Source of the DNA: JABAAI01 sp965261955
Lineage (GTDB): Bacteria > Spirochaetota > Leptospiria > Leptospirales > Leptonemataceae
Reading direction: 5' to 3'
NCBI GenBank assembly: GCA_965261955.1
Contig: CBDHEM010000069.1
Location: 248,001-312,000 of the forward strand
Length of the DNA stretch: 64,000 bases
Shown piece after piece: positions 43,571 through 52,724 of the stretch. The notes below the pieces were generated by a model. It made no database searches. It had not been told where the DNA came from and saw only the letters and a program-made list of their open reading frames with translations. Position 1 is the first letter of the stretch, and every line of letters begins with the position of its first letter. Position numbers and translations under genes: made by a program.

Positions 43571-45679
43571 TTAAAAGATACTTCGTAAAATTTCCACAAT
43601 TTTTGGAGCAGATAAATTATACTTCGTAAATATTTCTTGTCTAGTCCCATGTTCAATAGAGCTTTCCGGAAAAGCAAAAGTCTTCACATGACGAGGGAGA
43701 GTTTGGGAAGAAAGCAATTGTAGTATATAGGCTGCGGCACTAGAATGTATGTATGAGTCTTCAATTATAATAAATTTCTTAGCTGAAAGAAGATGCCCCT
43801 CTAAATTGGGCAAATCAAGGGGACGTATCCATCGTAAACCAATCAGGCGAACTTTTTTCTTTTCCTCTTTTTGAAGTATTTCTTGCACAGCCATCCCAAC
43901 TTCCCACATAGCCCCAACAACTATTATTGCCAAATCATCTTTCCCATCTTTATGAATAGGATCAGAACAAAGGGGTACATGAGAATAAATACCCTGATTT
44001 CCCGACGAAACTATTCCTTCTAACTCACTCCGTAAACAAGATGCCTTAGGGAAACGTATGGCGAGAGGAGAAGCATCGTGTTTCTCCATATAAAAAAGTA
44101 TAGCTTTTAGCTCAGCCCCTGTAGCCGGTGCATAAACTTGTATGTTCGGAATAGAAAGAAGTACACCAATATCATAAAGCCCCTGATGTGTTTCACCATC
44201 AGGCCCAACACAACCTGCCCTATCTACAACCATACGCACAGGGAAATTCATCAGAGCCACATCTTGAATCAATTGGTCTATACCACGGTTCAGAAAAGTT
44301 GAATAGATACATAAATAAGGGATCATACCTGAGGCAGCCAGAGCACCCGCAAAACTCACACTATGCTGCTCTGCAATACCAACATCAAAAACACGATCGG
44401 GCATAGCATTGTACAGAGGCCGAAGGCCAGAACCCTCTATCATAGCAGGCGTAATAGCAACAACTTTGGGATTTTTACGTGCCAATTCCAAGAGTGTTTC
44501 GCCTACAATTTCACTATAGGATATTTTTTCTTTGGCTGCTTTGGAGCTTGCTGCAAAACTACCATCCGAACGATTGAAAATAGAAACGCTATGATAGCGA
44601 ATTGGATTTTCTTCAGCAGGGGTATAGCCTTGCCCTTTTTGTGTATATATATGTAAAAAAGTGGGCTGTTTCATTTTAGAAAGCTTGCGCATCATTTTCA
44701 CCAACCCCACAACATCATGACCATTCACAGGACCCACATACCGAAAACCAAGGTTGGCAAAAAAACCACCGGGAGTAAAGAGGTCCACAAAGGAACGCTC
44801 TACTTTATGGGAAAAAGTACGCAAAGCCGTCCCAAGAAAGGGTAACCATATCAAACAAGTGTACCAAATACGCTTCCAATAATTATAAAGATTACTAGCA
44901 ATGAGACGATTTAGATAATGATTTAATGCCCCCACATTATGAGAGATAGACATATCATTATCATTGAGTATCACTAGACAATCTGTTTTGAGATGGCCTC
45001 CATGATTGAGTGCTTCCAATGCCATCCCAGAAGCAACAGAAGCATCACCAATCACACACACACACTTGTGTGACTTACCCAAAACATCACGAGCCACCGC
45101 TTCACCTAAAAGTTGTGATATAGATGTCCCAGCATGACCAGTATTATATCTATCGTAGATAGACTCCTCATTTTTTGGGAAACCAGAAAGACCATTGAAC
45201 TTACGCACACTCTTTAAAAGATCTCGCCTTCCCGTTAAAATCTTATGAGGATATATTTGATGGCCCACATCCCATATAAGGCGATCTTCTGGGGTGTTAT
45301 ATACATAATGTAGAGCGACGGTTAACTCAACCACTCCAAGATTAGAAGCAAAATGCCCACCTACCGAAGAAAGAGTTTCAATAATGTATTCACGTATTTC
45401 AGTACATACTTGTGAAAGCCTATTCAGAGGTATCTTTCGTAAATCTTCTGGGGAATCCAGACTATACAAAAAAGAATAGCTTGGTTTTTCTTGTTTTCCT
45501 TGTTTTCCTTGTTTTCCTTGTTTTCCTTGTTTTCCTTGTTTTCCTTGTTTTCCTATAGAACTGAGAGTGAAAGGAGGAGTGGGAAGGGGAAAATGACTAC
45601 CATTATACTTCTTCTTGAAAAAACGAAAAAATTTACGAGGTATTTGGGTTGGGTTACTTTTGGGCATAAAGGTATACAA
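43571..45679 (-). CDS. dxs: 1-deoxy-D-xylulose-5-phosphate synthase with N-terminal repeat extension
   Basis: First enzyme of the MEP isoprenoid pathway, joining pyruvate and glyceraldehyde 3-phosphate with thiamine diphosphate. It has HFASNLGVVELTVALHYVY, DVGHQIYPHKILTGR, the TPP motif GDASVASGMALEALN...NDN, VGPVNGHD, VGIAEQHSVSFAGALA (catalytic Glu) and DRAGCVGPDGETHQG. The usual N-terminus starts near LDSPEDLRKIPLNRL; here about 70 extra residues precede it, including seven GKQ repeats encoded by a 9-bp minisatellite. The ATG used gives 702 residues; ATG at 45667 or a TTG close to the conserved start are alternatives, and the last would exclude the repeat from the protein. Confidence 0.9.
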   Translation of the reverse strand: MYTFMPKSNPTQIPRKFFRFFKKKYNGSHFPLPTPPFTLSSIGKQGKQGKQGKQGKQGKQGKQEKPSYSFLYSLDSPEDLRKIPLNRLSQVCTEIREYIIETLSSVGGHFASNLGVVELTVALHYVYNTPEDRLIWDVGHQIYPHKILTGRRDLLKSVRKFNGLSGFPKNEESIYDRYNTGHAGTSISQLLGEAVARDVLGKSHKCVCVIGDASVASGMALEALNHGGHLKTDCLVILNDNDMSISHNVGALNHYLNRLIASNLYNYWKRIWYTCLIWLPFLGTALRTFSHKVERSFVDLFTPGGFFANLGFRYVGPVNGHDVVGLVKMMRKLSKMKQPTFLHIYTQKGQGYTPAEENPIRYHSVSIFNRSDGSFAASSKAAKEKISYSEIVGETLLELARKNPKVVAITPAMIEGSGLRPLYNAMPDRVFDVGIAEQHSVSFAGALAASGMIPYLCIYSTFLNRGIDQLIQDVALMNFPVRMVVDRAGCVGPDGETHQGLYDIGVLLSIPNIQVYAPATGAELKAILFYMEKHDASPLAIRFPKASCLRSELEGIVSSGNQGIYSHVPLCSDPIHKDGKDDLAIIVVGAMWEVGMAVQEILQKEEKKKVRLIGLRWIRPLDLPNLEGHLLSAKKFIIIEDSYIHSSAAAYILQLLSSQTLPRHVKTFAFPESSIEHGTRQEIFTKYNLSAPKIVEILRSIF
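45491..45553 (-). repeat. 9-bp minisatellite (7 units) at the 5' end of dxs
   Basis: Seven exact copies of TTGTTTTCC (coding strand GGAAAACAA) encode Gly-Lys-Gln repeats. The unit is a multiple of three, so copy-number change would lengthen or shorten the protein without a frameshift. Confidence 0.95.
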
Positions 45680-45745
45680 AAAAATTAAAAAGGGGTACTC
45701 GTTGATAAGCTTCTTTGTTGGGAAGCCATGTCAATACTGTTTTAC

Positions 45746-46153
45746 TTACTGGTTAAAAGAGTCTTTCTGAAAAGATAAAGATACCGAATTCATACAATAA
45801 CGCAAACCTGTGGGTTGGGGGCCATCAGAAAAAACATGTCCTAGATGGGCATCACATTGAGAGCAAAGAACCTCTGTCCGAACCATCCCTAAACCACTAT
45901 CTGTTTTTTCTGACAGACAGTCGGAATTAGCCGACTCATAAAAACTAGGCCAGCCCGTACCAGAATCATACTTTTTTTCTGAAGAAAAGAGCTCTTGGCC
46001 ACAACAAACACAATTATATATGCCCTTTTCTTTCCAATTTGAATACTGGCCTGTAAAGGGAGATTCCGTCCCCCCTTGACGAGTCACTTGATACTGTTGA
46101 GGAGTGAGGATGTTTTTCCATTCTTCCGGGGATTTATTGACTTTTTTTCCCAT
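45746..46153 (-). CDS. msrB: Peptide-methionine (R)-S-oxide reductase
   Basis: 135 residues, repairs the R form of methionine sulfoxide. Two zinc-binding CxxC pairs (NCVCCGQ and CSQCDAHLGHVF), the block YDSGTGWPSFYES and the catalytic Cys in RYCMNSVSL are all present. No MsrA domain is fused. There is no signal peptide, so it is cytosolic. It follows dxs on the same strand with about 65 bp between them. Confidence 0.95.
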   Translation of the reverse strand: MGKKVNKSPEEWKNILTPQQYQVTRQGGTESPFTGQYSNWKEKGIYNCVCCGQELFSSEKKYDSGTGWPSFYESANSDCLSEKTDSGLGMVRTEVLCSQCDAHLGHVFSDGPQPTGLRYCMNSVSLSFQKDSFNQ

Positions 46154-46329
46154 CTTTATGTGCCCGCCCTCTTATACTTCATGAGCCAAAACCAAAATAG
46201 TTGTTATTAAACATAAGACAAAGCAATTTGTGGGAACTCCTAAACTCTCAAAAAACATCTAAATCAATAATGGATCAGAAATAATTTCCATATTTGTACC
46301 AAAGTAATTCTTCTCTATTTTACTTCTTT

Positions 46330-46671
46330 CTAGCTATTATATTCTCCAGCAAATACACGTTGGTGTAGCTGAAAGCTAATTATAATGCTAGCAATAAAAA
46401 TAATGAAATTACCATCACTATGCAAAAAAAAAGAAAATCCCCAAAAGGGAAAAAGCAAATGCATCAGCAAATACGACAATATATGCAAAACGCACTCTTC
46501 AATACGATCCAAATGGCGCCATTTCGATAAAAAAACGATGTATTGAGAGAAAAAAGGAACAAAGCCATTCACATAAAGCGTTCGTTGCTTATAAAATGAG
46601 TTTATATAAAAAAAGGCCACTGTAACAGCGACACTAGCGATGATTGCCAAAAAAAGAAAGAGGAAAGACAC
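46330..46671 (-). CDS. Small membrane protein of unknown function
   Basis: 113 residues with three or four hydrophobic segments (FLFLFLAIIASVAVTVAFFY, VLHILSYLLMHLLFPFWGFS, NFIIFIASIIISF). No family is recognised. The start is GTG, 8 nt after the stop of the probable anti-sigma gene, so it is likely the third gene of the sigma/anti-sigma unit and could act with it at the membrane. The 175 bp between it and msrB show nothing recognisable. Confidence 0.5.
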   Translation of the reverse strand: MSFLFLFLAIIASVAVTVAFFYINSFYKQRTLYVNGFVPFFSQYIVFLSKWRHLDRIEECVLHILSYLLMHLLFPFWGFSFFLHSDGNFIIFIASIIISFQLHQRVFAGEYNS

Positions 46672-46678
46672 CTAAAAA

Positions 46679-47461
46679 CTATCTCAAATCCCGTTTCAAT
46701 TTGTCTATCTGTATTTGCATTTCTTTTACCTTAGCTTCTTTTTTCTTTTTTATATAATACGCTTTCAGAGCCTCTAGAGCCTTCAGTTTTTCCGCCATTT
46801 CTTCTGACAGTTCCATATTAAGTAGTAGCTTTTCTTCTTGGTTATCTAGCGTTTTTAGCCGTTCGGAATTTCCCCCACGAGTAGCCACGGGGGGAGCCAC
46901 AGGGGGAGCCACGGGGGGAGCCACATGGATAGCCACCAATGATTTGGATGGACTAGGACTAGGGACTCTAGTCTTACTGGGAGGAGATTGTACCGTATCA
47001 TTTTTGTTTTGAACTGTGAAGATAGAATCTGCGGGTACATCTGAGGCATAACGAAAAAAGAGAATGGAGAGGAAAATGATAGGAAGAGTTGCGAAAGTGC
47101 CCCAACCCCAATGTAAAGGGGCTAGATCACTATACAAAAAAGTTTCTTTGAAAATAGCTACCCACTTTTGTAAAAACAGTTTCTTTGTGACAGGGAAAAG
47201 TCTTCCTCTTTTATCATTTTGCCTTTTTTCAATTTTGCCAAGCTCTTTCAAAAAAGATGTTGTGAAGTCTTTTGGAAGAGGACTTGCTTTAGCGAATTTT
47301 ATCGATAGCTCCCCTATCTTTGCCTTTAAAATAGAGTCGAGAGAAACTTGTTTCTGCATTCTTTGCTTGCTTTGCTCATCTAGCCCTTTCAAAAATTCAA
47401 ACGTGATCGCCTCTGGCTCAATCTCTAAATTATTTTTCTCTTTTTCACCTGTAGATTTCAC
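46679..47461 (-). CDS. Probable membrane-bound anti-sigma factor
   Basis: 260 residues. The N-terminal ~100 are helical and charged (cytosolic), then one transmembrane segment (FATLPIIFLSILFFRYA, about 120-138), then a periplasmic part with a VAPPVAPPVAP repeat (15-bp DNA repeats, near 46878-46925) and a C-terminal coiled coil rich in Lys/Glu. It lies 21 nt downstream of an ECF sigma gene, the standard place for its membrane anti-sigma factor. No HCC zinc motif is visible, so the assignment rests on position and topology. The start codon is GTG. Confidence 0.6.
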   Translation of the reverse strand: MKSTGEKEKNNLEIEPEAITFEFLKGLDEQSKQRMQKQVSLDSILKAKIGELSIKFAKASPLPKDFTTSFLKELGKIEKRQNDKRGRLFPVTKKLFLQKWVAIFKETFLYSDLAPLHWGWGTFATLPIIFLSILFFRYASDVPADSIFTVQNKNDTVQSPPSKTRVPSPSPSKSLVAIHVAPPVAPPVAPPVATRGGNSERLKTLDNQEEKLLLNMELSEEMAEKLKALEALKAYYIKKKKEAKVKEMQIQIDKLKRDLR

Positions 47462-47482
47462 TAACTATCACCTTCAAAAAAA

Positions 47483-48058
47483 CTATAGATTAGAAAAGTC
47501 TTCTTCGCGTCCATCCCTCACTATCGCCTCTCGTAGAAGGCTCCGTGACTTAAACAAGCGACTTTTAACCGTTCCTACTCGTATATGTAGCAATTCTGAA
47601 ATTTCTGCATAGCTCAAATTGTCATAATAACGATACACGATAAGCACACGATATTTTTCCGGAAGAAAATTAATCTTACTCATTAGATAGTTAGTCTCCT
47701 CTAAAAGTTCAAAGTTTTTTTCTAAGTTAAACCTCTCGTCAGTGAAAATAGGCTCCAAGCTATCAATACTGAAGTCAATTTGCCCTTTATAAAACTTTGA
47801 GAGGTAATCCCGACTCCTATTCGTAACAATACGATAGAGCCAAGTATATATAGAGCTCTCCCCACGAAAACGAGGTAATGCCTTATAAGCACTCAAAAGA
47901 CTGGATTGAAGAGCATCTTGGGCGACATCTCTATCCCCAAGCAAAGACATCGCCCTATGGAATAAACGATTTTGGTAGTGTTTTATAAGCTTACCGTAAG
48001 CCTCTTTATCACCCAATTTAGCCCGACCCACAAGCTCTCTTTCTTCTATTCTGTCCAT
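47483..48058 (-). CDS. ECF (RpoE-like) RNA polymerase sigma factor
   Basis: 191 residues. Sigma region 2 is clear (EAYGKLIKHYQNRLFHRAMSL, DVAQDALQSSLLSAYKALPR, YTWLYRIVTNRSRDYL, the -10 recognition part) and region 4 is clear (FLPEKYRVLIVYRYYDNLSY, ISELLHIRVGTVKSRLFKSR, the -35 helix-turn-helix). There is no region 3, as in all ECF sigmas. It heads a unit with the anti-sigma factor and a membrane protein, pointing to an envelope stress response. The ATG has AGGA upstream. Confidence 0.92.
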   Translation of the reverse strand: MDRIEERELVGRAKLGDKEAYGKLIKHYQNRLFHRAMSLLGDRDVAQDALQSSLLSAYKALPRFRGESSIYTWLYRIVTNRSRDYLSKFYKGQIDFSIDSLEPIFTDERFNLEKNFELLEETNYLMSKINFLPEKYRVLIVYRYYDNLSYAEISELLHIRVGTVKSRLFKSRSLLREAIVRDGREEDFSNL

Positions 48059-48209
48059 TGCTTTCCTAATAAAATCACCTTTTTAGTATAACTTTCTTTA
48101 TCATGTGAAAGCCATCTATCTCGAATAAACAAATATCAAGCAAATTGTACAAAAACTAAAAGGAAGGGAAACCCACCTGTTATACATATTTATTTTCTGG
48201 TTTTTTTCT

Positions 48210-48926
48210 TCACTCTTGAATCGCATTCTCACTTCCTATAGTGAACATCAGAGAGATAATCCCCACAACAATAATGCTATCTGCAAAATTGAATGTAGGC
48301 CAAGTGTCCATAGCTAAAAAACGGAAAAGGAAAAAGTCACCTAAACTATCCCAACCAAACCAAATACATTCAATAAAATCCACAACTCCAGATACATAAT
48401 TTTTCTTTGGGGTGAGAGAAAAAAGCCATTCTCGTGTTTCCAAAGACTTAATAAAGAGCTTGTCGATTAAATTACCAAACGCACCAGAAAAGACGAGAAG
48501 CCAAGCAGTGGGGTGACCCAATTGAAAATTTTTCCAACGATACAATAACAAAAGACAACTAGCCAAGAAACTCAAAAAAAAACCTATATAGGGAAGAGAT
48601 GGACCTAAGCCAAACACAAAACGATCATTAAAAACTAGGCGAAATTTAATATATTTCCCATCATCTCCTAGAATATCTATTTTATCGTGCCCACTTCTCT
48701 TTTGACTACCAGCAAAAGCAGATGGTAAATTCTCTTGATAAGAAGGAAGCCACTTATATTGTGTGTAGCTCAAATGAAAGTTTAGATTATTTGTGACTAT
48801 CTTTTTACTAACTAAATCAATGGAAATCAGAACAAAAAAAGAAAAAAGCCATAGAGGAGTATAGACTCGAAAAAAAGGACAGGGAAAAGTAAAGAGAGAA
48901 ACAAGTAATCTCTTAATGCGATCCAT
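48210..48926 (-). CDS. lspA: Lipoprotein signal peptidase (signal peptidase II)
   Basis: 238 residues. It cleaves diacylglyceryl-lipoprotein signal peptides before the lipobox Cys. Four membrane segments and the two catalytic Asp residues are visible: GAFGNLIDKLF and FNFADSIIVVG. Between the first and second membrane segments is an insertion of ~70 residues, and another region near LFSLTPKKNYVSG; both lengthen it beyond the usual ~160 residues. The ATG at 48926 overlaps the upstream Fe-S protein stop by 14 nt, so translation is coupled. It should process the GLUG lipoproteins in this window. Confidence 0.88.
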   Translation of the reverse strand: MDRIKRLLVSLFTFPCPFFRVYTPLWLFSFFVLISIDLVSKKIVTNNLNFHLSYTQYKWLPSYQENLPSAFAGSQKRSGHDKIDILGDDGKYIKFRLVFNDRFVFGLGPSLPYIGFFLSFLASCLLLLYRWKNFQLGHPTAWLLVFSGAFGNLIDKLFIKSLETREWLFSLTPKKNYVSGVVDFIECIWFGWDSLGDFFLFRFLAMDTWPTFNFADSIIVVGIISLMFTIGSENAIQE

Positions 48927-51234
48927 TTGTTTCTCTACTTGTAAAGCCTTCTGGCAGTTTTCCCTGAGGATGAGAATGTTCGACACCCTCGACACCCTTC
49001 TTTCTCTCCATATTAGCTTCTACAAGTTCTGCAACATCCAAAACTCGAACATCCTCGCTAAGATGATTATTTTTTACACCATCTGTAATCATAGTGATAC
49101 AAAAGGGACAGGCTGTAGCTATAGTATCTGCACCTGTATCAATTAGCTGTTTGCTTCTAGTATTATTCACTCTATCATGTTTTTCTTCCATCCACATTTG
49201 TGCACCACCGGCACCACAACACAAAGAAGTTCTATGATGATCCGCAGCCTCAGCTAAGTCCATACCTAGAGCTTTATTGGCTAAATTACGTGGTTCCTCA
49301 TAAATTTCATTATAACGGCCGAGATAACAAGAATCATGATACGTACCTCTTCGCTGCTTCGCTTTCTCAACCTTATTCTCATCCATATGGATTTTCTTTT
49401 TCCGAATAAGATCATCAATAAAATCAGAATGATGTTGCACCTCGTACTGACCACCCATTTGAGGATATTCATTCTTTAGAGTATTAAAACAATGCGGACA
49501 AGCCGTAACAATTTTTTTTACCTTGTAGCGTTCAAAAGTTTTTATGTTTTTTTGTGCGAGGGTTTGATAAAGATATTCATTCCCTGCCCGACGAGCACTA
49601 TCCCCCGTGCAATTTTCTTCTGTTCCTAATATACCAAAATTCACTTTCGCTTCTTGCATAATAGAAACAAAGGAACGGGCAATTTTTTTATTTCTATCAT
49701 CAAACGAGGCAGCGCACCCTGCCCAATATAAAACATCCACATCCGCATTTTCAGCTAATGTCTTTACATTCATATCTGCACACCAGTCGGCACGGGTATG
49801 AGATCCAATTCCCCAAGGATTTGATTGATTTTCCATGTTCTGAAAAGCCGTCTGCAATTCTTGAGGGAAACGACTTTCCCCGAGAACTAACCCCCTTCGC
49901 ATTTCCATTATCGCATCAAGTTGATTATTTCCCACAGGACAAGCTTCTACACAAGCATGACAAGACGTACAACCCCAAAGTTCCTCTTCTGTAATATAAG
50001 GTTCCCCAATAATTGGGGGCGGTGAAGCATTTCCAGTGGACTGCATGAGACCCTTTTGATTTTCCAACATTGAATGCTTGATATCCACCATAATCTTTTT
50101 GGGATCCAAAGGCTTGTTGGTTTGATTAGCCGGACATACTACAGTACAACGACCACATTCAATGCAAGACAAACTATCCAACAGACTTGGCCAAGGAAGT
50201 CCTGATAAATTTGAAGCTCCAAAAGAAGCATCCTCCGCCTCAAAGTCCATCATCTTCATCTGACCAAGTGGACGATTTTGAATGAGGAAAAAATTGATTG
50301 GTGCGAAAACCAAGTGAGAGTGCTTGGAAAGCGGAACATAAATCATAAAAGTATAAACAGTGGCAATGTGTAACCACCAACTAAAATTACGTACAGCAAA
50401 AGCTGTATCCATATCTATAATTTCTAAGCCTATCCCGCTCAAAATAGAATGCATCAAGCCTTGTATCCAAGTCCCATGAAGCCCACCATCAAGATAGTTT
50501 TGAGCTGCAAAGCCAATTAAGGTGGAGAGCATGAGGTTGCTAATCAAAAGCAAAACAATCGCAGATTGAGTAGAAGGCACATCTAACCCCTTTGCCCTAC
50601 GTACCCAGCGTCTATAAGCAAAGAAACCAAGCCCTGTGAGAACAAAAAGAGAAAAATGTTGGACCACAGATTCATAGAATGCGGTACCAGACCCCACAAG
50701 AACAGCCAGTAAAGCCATTGTCTCCACAGAAAGTAGGAGAAGAAAAAACCATTGGATCAGAGGACTTGTACGCCAATTCACACGTTTCCCTAATTTCACT
50801 GAATACATGAGAAGCACAGTCAAGGCAATTATAGCGAGTATACCAACAAATGCAAGGCCCGCCATACCCTTATCTAACGAAAATCCTAACCAAATATAAT
50901 CCGTTAGCCAAAAGCTATACGGATCTAAACCTTCTTGCACTAAAAAGTACCAAACATTTCCAGCGACCATTTGGCTCATGGTATGTATAAGATAAGCTAA
51001 AAATCCATAAAAAATAAAGGCATGCATAAGACCACGTACTGGCTTTTGAAACAGCTTAAACTGAAAGATAACGTTTAAGAGAACGGAACGGAGCCTAGCC
51101 TCCATGGGGGCTAGGGAAGTTGCCGCTTGCCCCCTTGCTACCAGGCTGAGGCGCTTATAAAGCGCATAAACGAAGAAAGCATTGGCAATAGTAAAAATGC
51201 ACAAATGAAAAAGATTGGGTAAGATGTCGACCAT
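48913..51234 (-). CDS. Membrane-anchored (Fe-S) oxidoreductase, HdrD/GlpC-like
   Basis: 773 residues. The N-terminal ~320 form about six membrane segments resembling a cytochrome-b/NarI-type module. Then come two 4Fe-4S motifs, CIECGRCTVVCP and CTSCHACVEACP, and two CCG domains: CAASFDD...ENCTGDSARR, TACPHCFN and DSCYLGRY...LCCGAGGAQMW, TACPFC. This arrangement is that of HdrD/GlpC-like proteins that pass electrons between a soluble donor (often ETF or a dehydrogenase) and the quinone pool. The donor is not in the window. It ends overlapping lspA. The ATG follows an AAGAGTG-like site. Confidence 0.85.
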   Translation of the reverse strand: MVDILPNLFHLCIFTIANAFFVYALYKRLSLVARGQAATSLAPMEARLRSVLLNVIFQFKLFQKPVRGLMHAFIFYGFLAYLIHTMSQMVAGNVWYFLVQEGLDPYSFWLTDYIWLGFSLDKGMAGLAFVGILAIIALTVLLMYSVKLGKRVNWRTSPLIQWFFLLLLSVETMALLAVLVGSGTAFYESVVQHFSLFVLTGLGFFAYRRWVRRAKGLDVPSTQSAIVLLLISNLMLSTLIGFAAQNYLDGGLHGTWIQGLMHSILSGIGLEIIDMDTAFAVRNFSWWLHIATVYTFMIYVPLSKHSHLVFAPINFFLIQNRPLGQMKMMDFEAEDASFGASNLSGLPWPSLLDSLSCIECGRCTVVCPANQTNKPLDPKKIMVDIKHSMLENQKGLMQSTGNASPPPIIGEPYITEEELWGCTSCHACVEACPVGNNQLDAIMEMRRGLVLGESRFPQELQTAFQNMENQSNPWGIGSHTRADWCADMNVKTLAENADVDVLYWAGCAASFDDRNKKIARSFVSIMQEAKVNFGILGTEENCTGDSARRAGNEYLYQTLAQKNIKTFERYKVKKIVTACPHCFNTLKNEYPQMGGQYEVQHHSDFIDDLIRKKKIHMDENKVEKAKQRRGTYHDSCYLGRYNEIYEEPRNLANKALGMDLAEAADHHRTSLCCGAGGAQMWMEEKHDRVNNTRSKQLIDTGADTIATACPFCITMITDGVKNNHLSEDVRVLDVAELVEANMERKKGVEGVEHSHPQGKLPEGFTSRETNGSH

Positions 51235-51950
51235 GTGTTACACTCTTTTTTAACTATTCGCACTCGTCCATAAAAAAGCAAGCCTCAAATGAATAGATAG
51301 AATTTGCTCATGAGAGCTGGATAGTAATTACTAGGATCCCGTTTGTAGCTTCTCAATCAATGTTTATCTTGATTATTTTTGTATCACAATCATAAACCCA
51401 AAGATTTCTCTTAGTTTGGGTCGTTATTTAGAGTAAAAGCCTGTTTTTGTTTGTATGTGATTAGTTTTTGAGATTATGTCCTATAAAATCATAAAATTTA
51501 ATTCTACTGTGAGTATTGCTGTCCAGCCCCTCCCATGGGACTGTTGTAAAATGTAAAGAATTGCAAATCGATTGCTACGAATTGCCCATTTAAAGCATTC
51601 TAAACAAACGGTTAATTTCCCAGTTTTTTACATTTTGCCCCCCCCCCCTCATAGCGACTATAGCCCATCATATTAGTGCAACAAAAAATTGAATCTTTTG
51701 GTTTGCCCCTGTTCATTTGATAAGAAATCGCAAATACTCTATTGCATAAAAAATAGAGTGTATGAGCAAAACATTTATTTTTCACACAATTATCCGTAAA
51801 AAAATGCCACAGAAACCCACAAAATTCCATATAGCCGGCCCATAGGGGCCTAATCGACGCCAAGTAGAATCTATTTACCGTAAGGGAACAATCATTTATT
51901 TTTTTCTGTGGATATAAAATGAAACGGGCGTGAAATACAAAAGAAAATCA
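51235..51950. other. 716-bp intergenic region with a dispersed repeat and C11 tract
   Basis: Contains the second copy of the dispersed repeat (51316-51545), an 11-C homopolymer (51638-51648), ACTCTAT...ATAGAGT at about 51736-51759, and GGCCCATAGGGGCC at about 51838-51851. A 83-codon minus-strand frame (51612-51863) spans the C tract but has no recognisable features and is not called. No gene is supported. Confidence 0.6.
51316..51545. repeat. Dispersed ~230-bp intergenic repeat, copy 2
   Basis: Aligns with 10325-10555 throughout (for example CCCGTTTGTAGCTT, TTGATTATTTTTGTAT, AGATTATGTCCTATAAAATC), with perhaps 75-80% identity by eye. Immediately after it, AAAATGTAAAGAATTGCAAAT resembles a segment at about 59133-59152 beside asd. 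Confidence 0.6.
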
Positions 51951-52724
51951 CTAAAAAAGAAATTTAGCTTCTAATCTATAAAGAACATCTGAATCTCCAT
52001 AAGATAAATTTGTCCCATAAGAATAAGAAATAAGCGTATCTTTATTTTTATAAAAACTACTCGCAAAGTCACTTGAGAAGGCATTTTGATAAACAAACAT
52101 CTGATCACCATTTTCATCTTGCACATCAGATTTACTCAAAAATAAATTGTAGTTATCTCCCCACCACTGCCAATCCATAATGTGCCAAGTATAGATGAAT
52201 AACCCGGAAGCCCCACCCAAACCAGCCAAAGCAGACCCAAGCTTTTGCTGATTTTGTAAAGCTTCAATCTGATCCTGGGATTTCCGACTAGGGGATAGAA
52301 GCTCTGCTTGGGCAGAAAGAAATTGCAAAAAACCCACTGCAACAGCAGTTAAAGAAAAGATAGTTCCACCAACAAAAAAATAACCTTTTACATTTTGCTC
52401 TCGTATAAATTGAGGCCAGCCAGGAGTTATACCTTGCCAAAACGAAATTTTTTTCACGCCTAAAACAACAAGACTTACCTCAGAACGCGGATAGGAGCGG
52501 GGTGTATCGTTTTCTGCCCGAAACAAAATAGAAGATCGATCACTAGTCACAAAGTTACCAGCTATTTTTTCTCCACTATCCATTATCAATAAATCTTCCC
52601 TTCTATCCAATTGTGCATCTGGCTCCTGTGACCAGATAGGGCATACCAACAAAATAGAAACAACAAAAACGGTACAAACATACCATAATCTATTATTATA
52701 AAATAATGATAAAAAAAATCTCAT
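51951..52724 (-). CDS. Exported/membrane protein, third gene of SpoIIE-TPR operon
   Basis: 257 residues. The signal peptide ends near VCPIWSQE. Residues about 35-100 look like a small beta domain (DSGEKIAGNFVTSDRSSILF), then KKISFWQGITPGWPQFIREQ, a pattern seen in DUF5683-like membrane proteins, with two membrane segments (about 115-135 and 165-185), and a C-terminus ending in Phe (YRLEAKFLF). Envelope location is likely; function is unknown. Its ATG overlaps the stop of the TPR gene by 4 nt (ATGA). Confidence 0.65.
   Translation of the reverse strand: MRFFLSLFYNNRLWYVCTVFVVSILLVCPIWSQEPDAQLDRREDLLIMDSGEKIAGNFVTSDRSSILFRAENDTPRSYPRSEVSLVVLGVKKISFWQGITPGWPQFIREQNVKGYFFVGGTIFSLTAVAVGFLQFLSAQAELLSPSRKSQDQIEALQNQQKLGSALAGLGGASGLFIYTWHIMDWQWWGDNYNLFLSKSDVQDENGDQMFVYQNAFSSDFASSFYKNKDTLISYSYGTNLSYGDSDVLYRLEAKFLF

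Noticed and set aside
51612..51863. 83-codon minus-strand frame
   Set aside because: Crosses the C11 tract, has no ribosome binding site or recognisable features, and lies beside a dispersed repeat.
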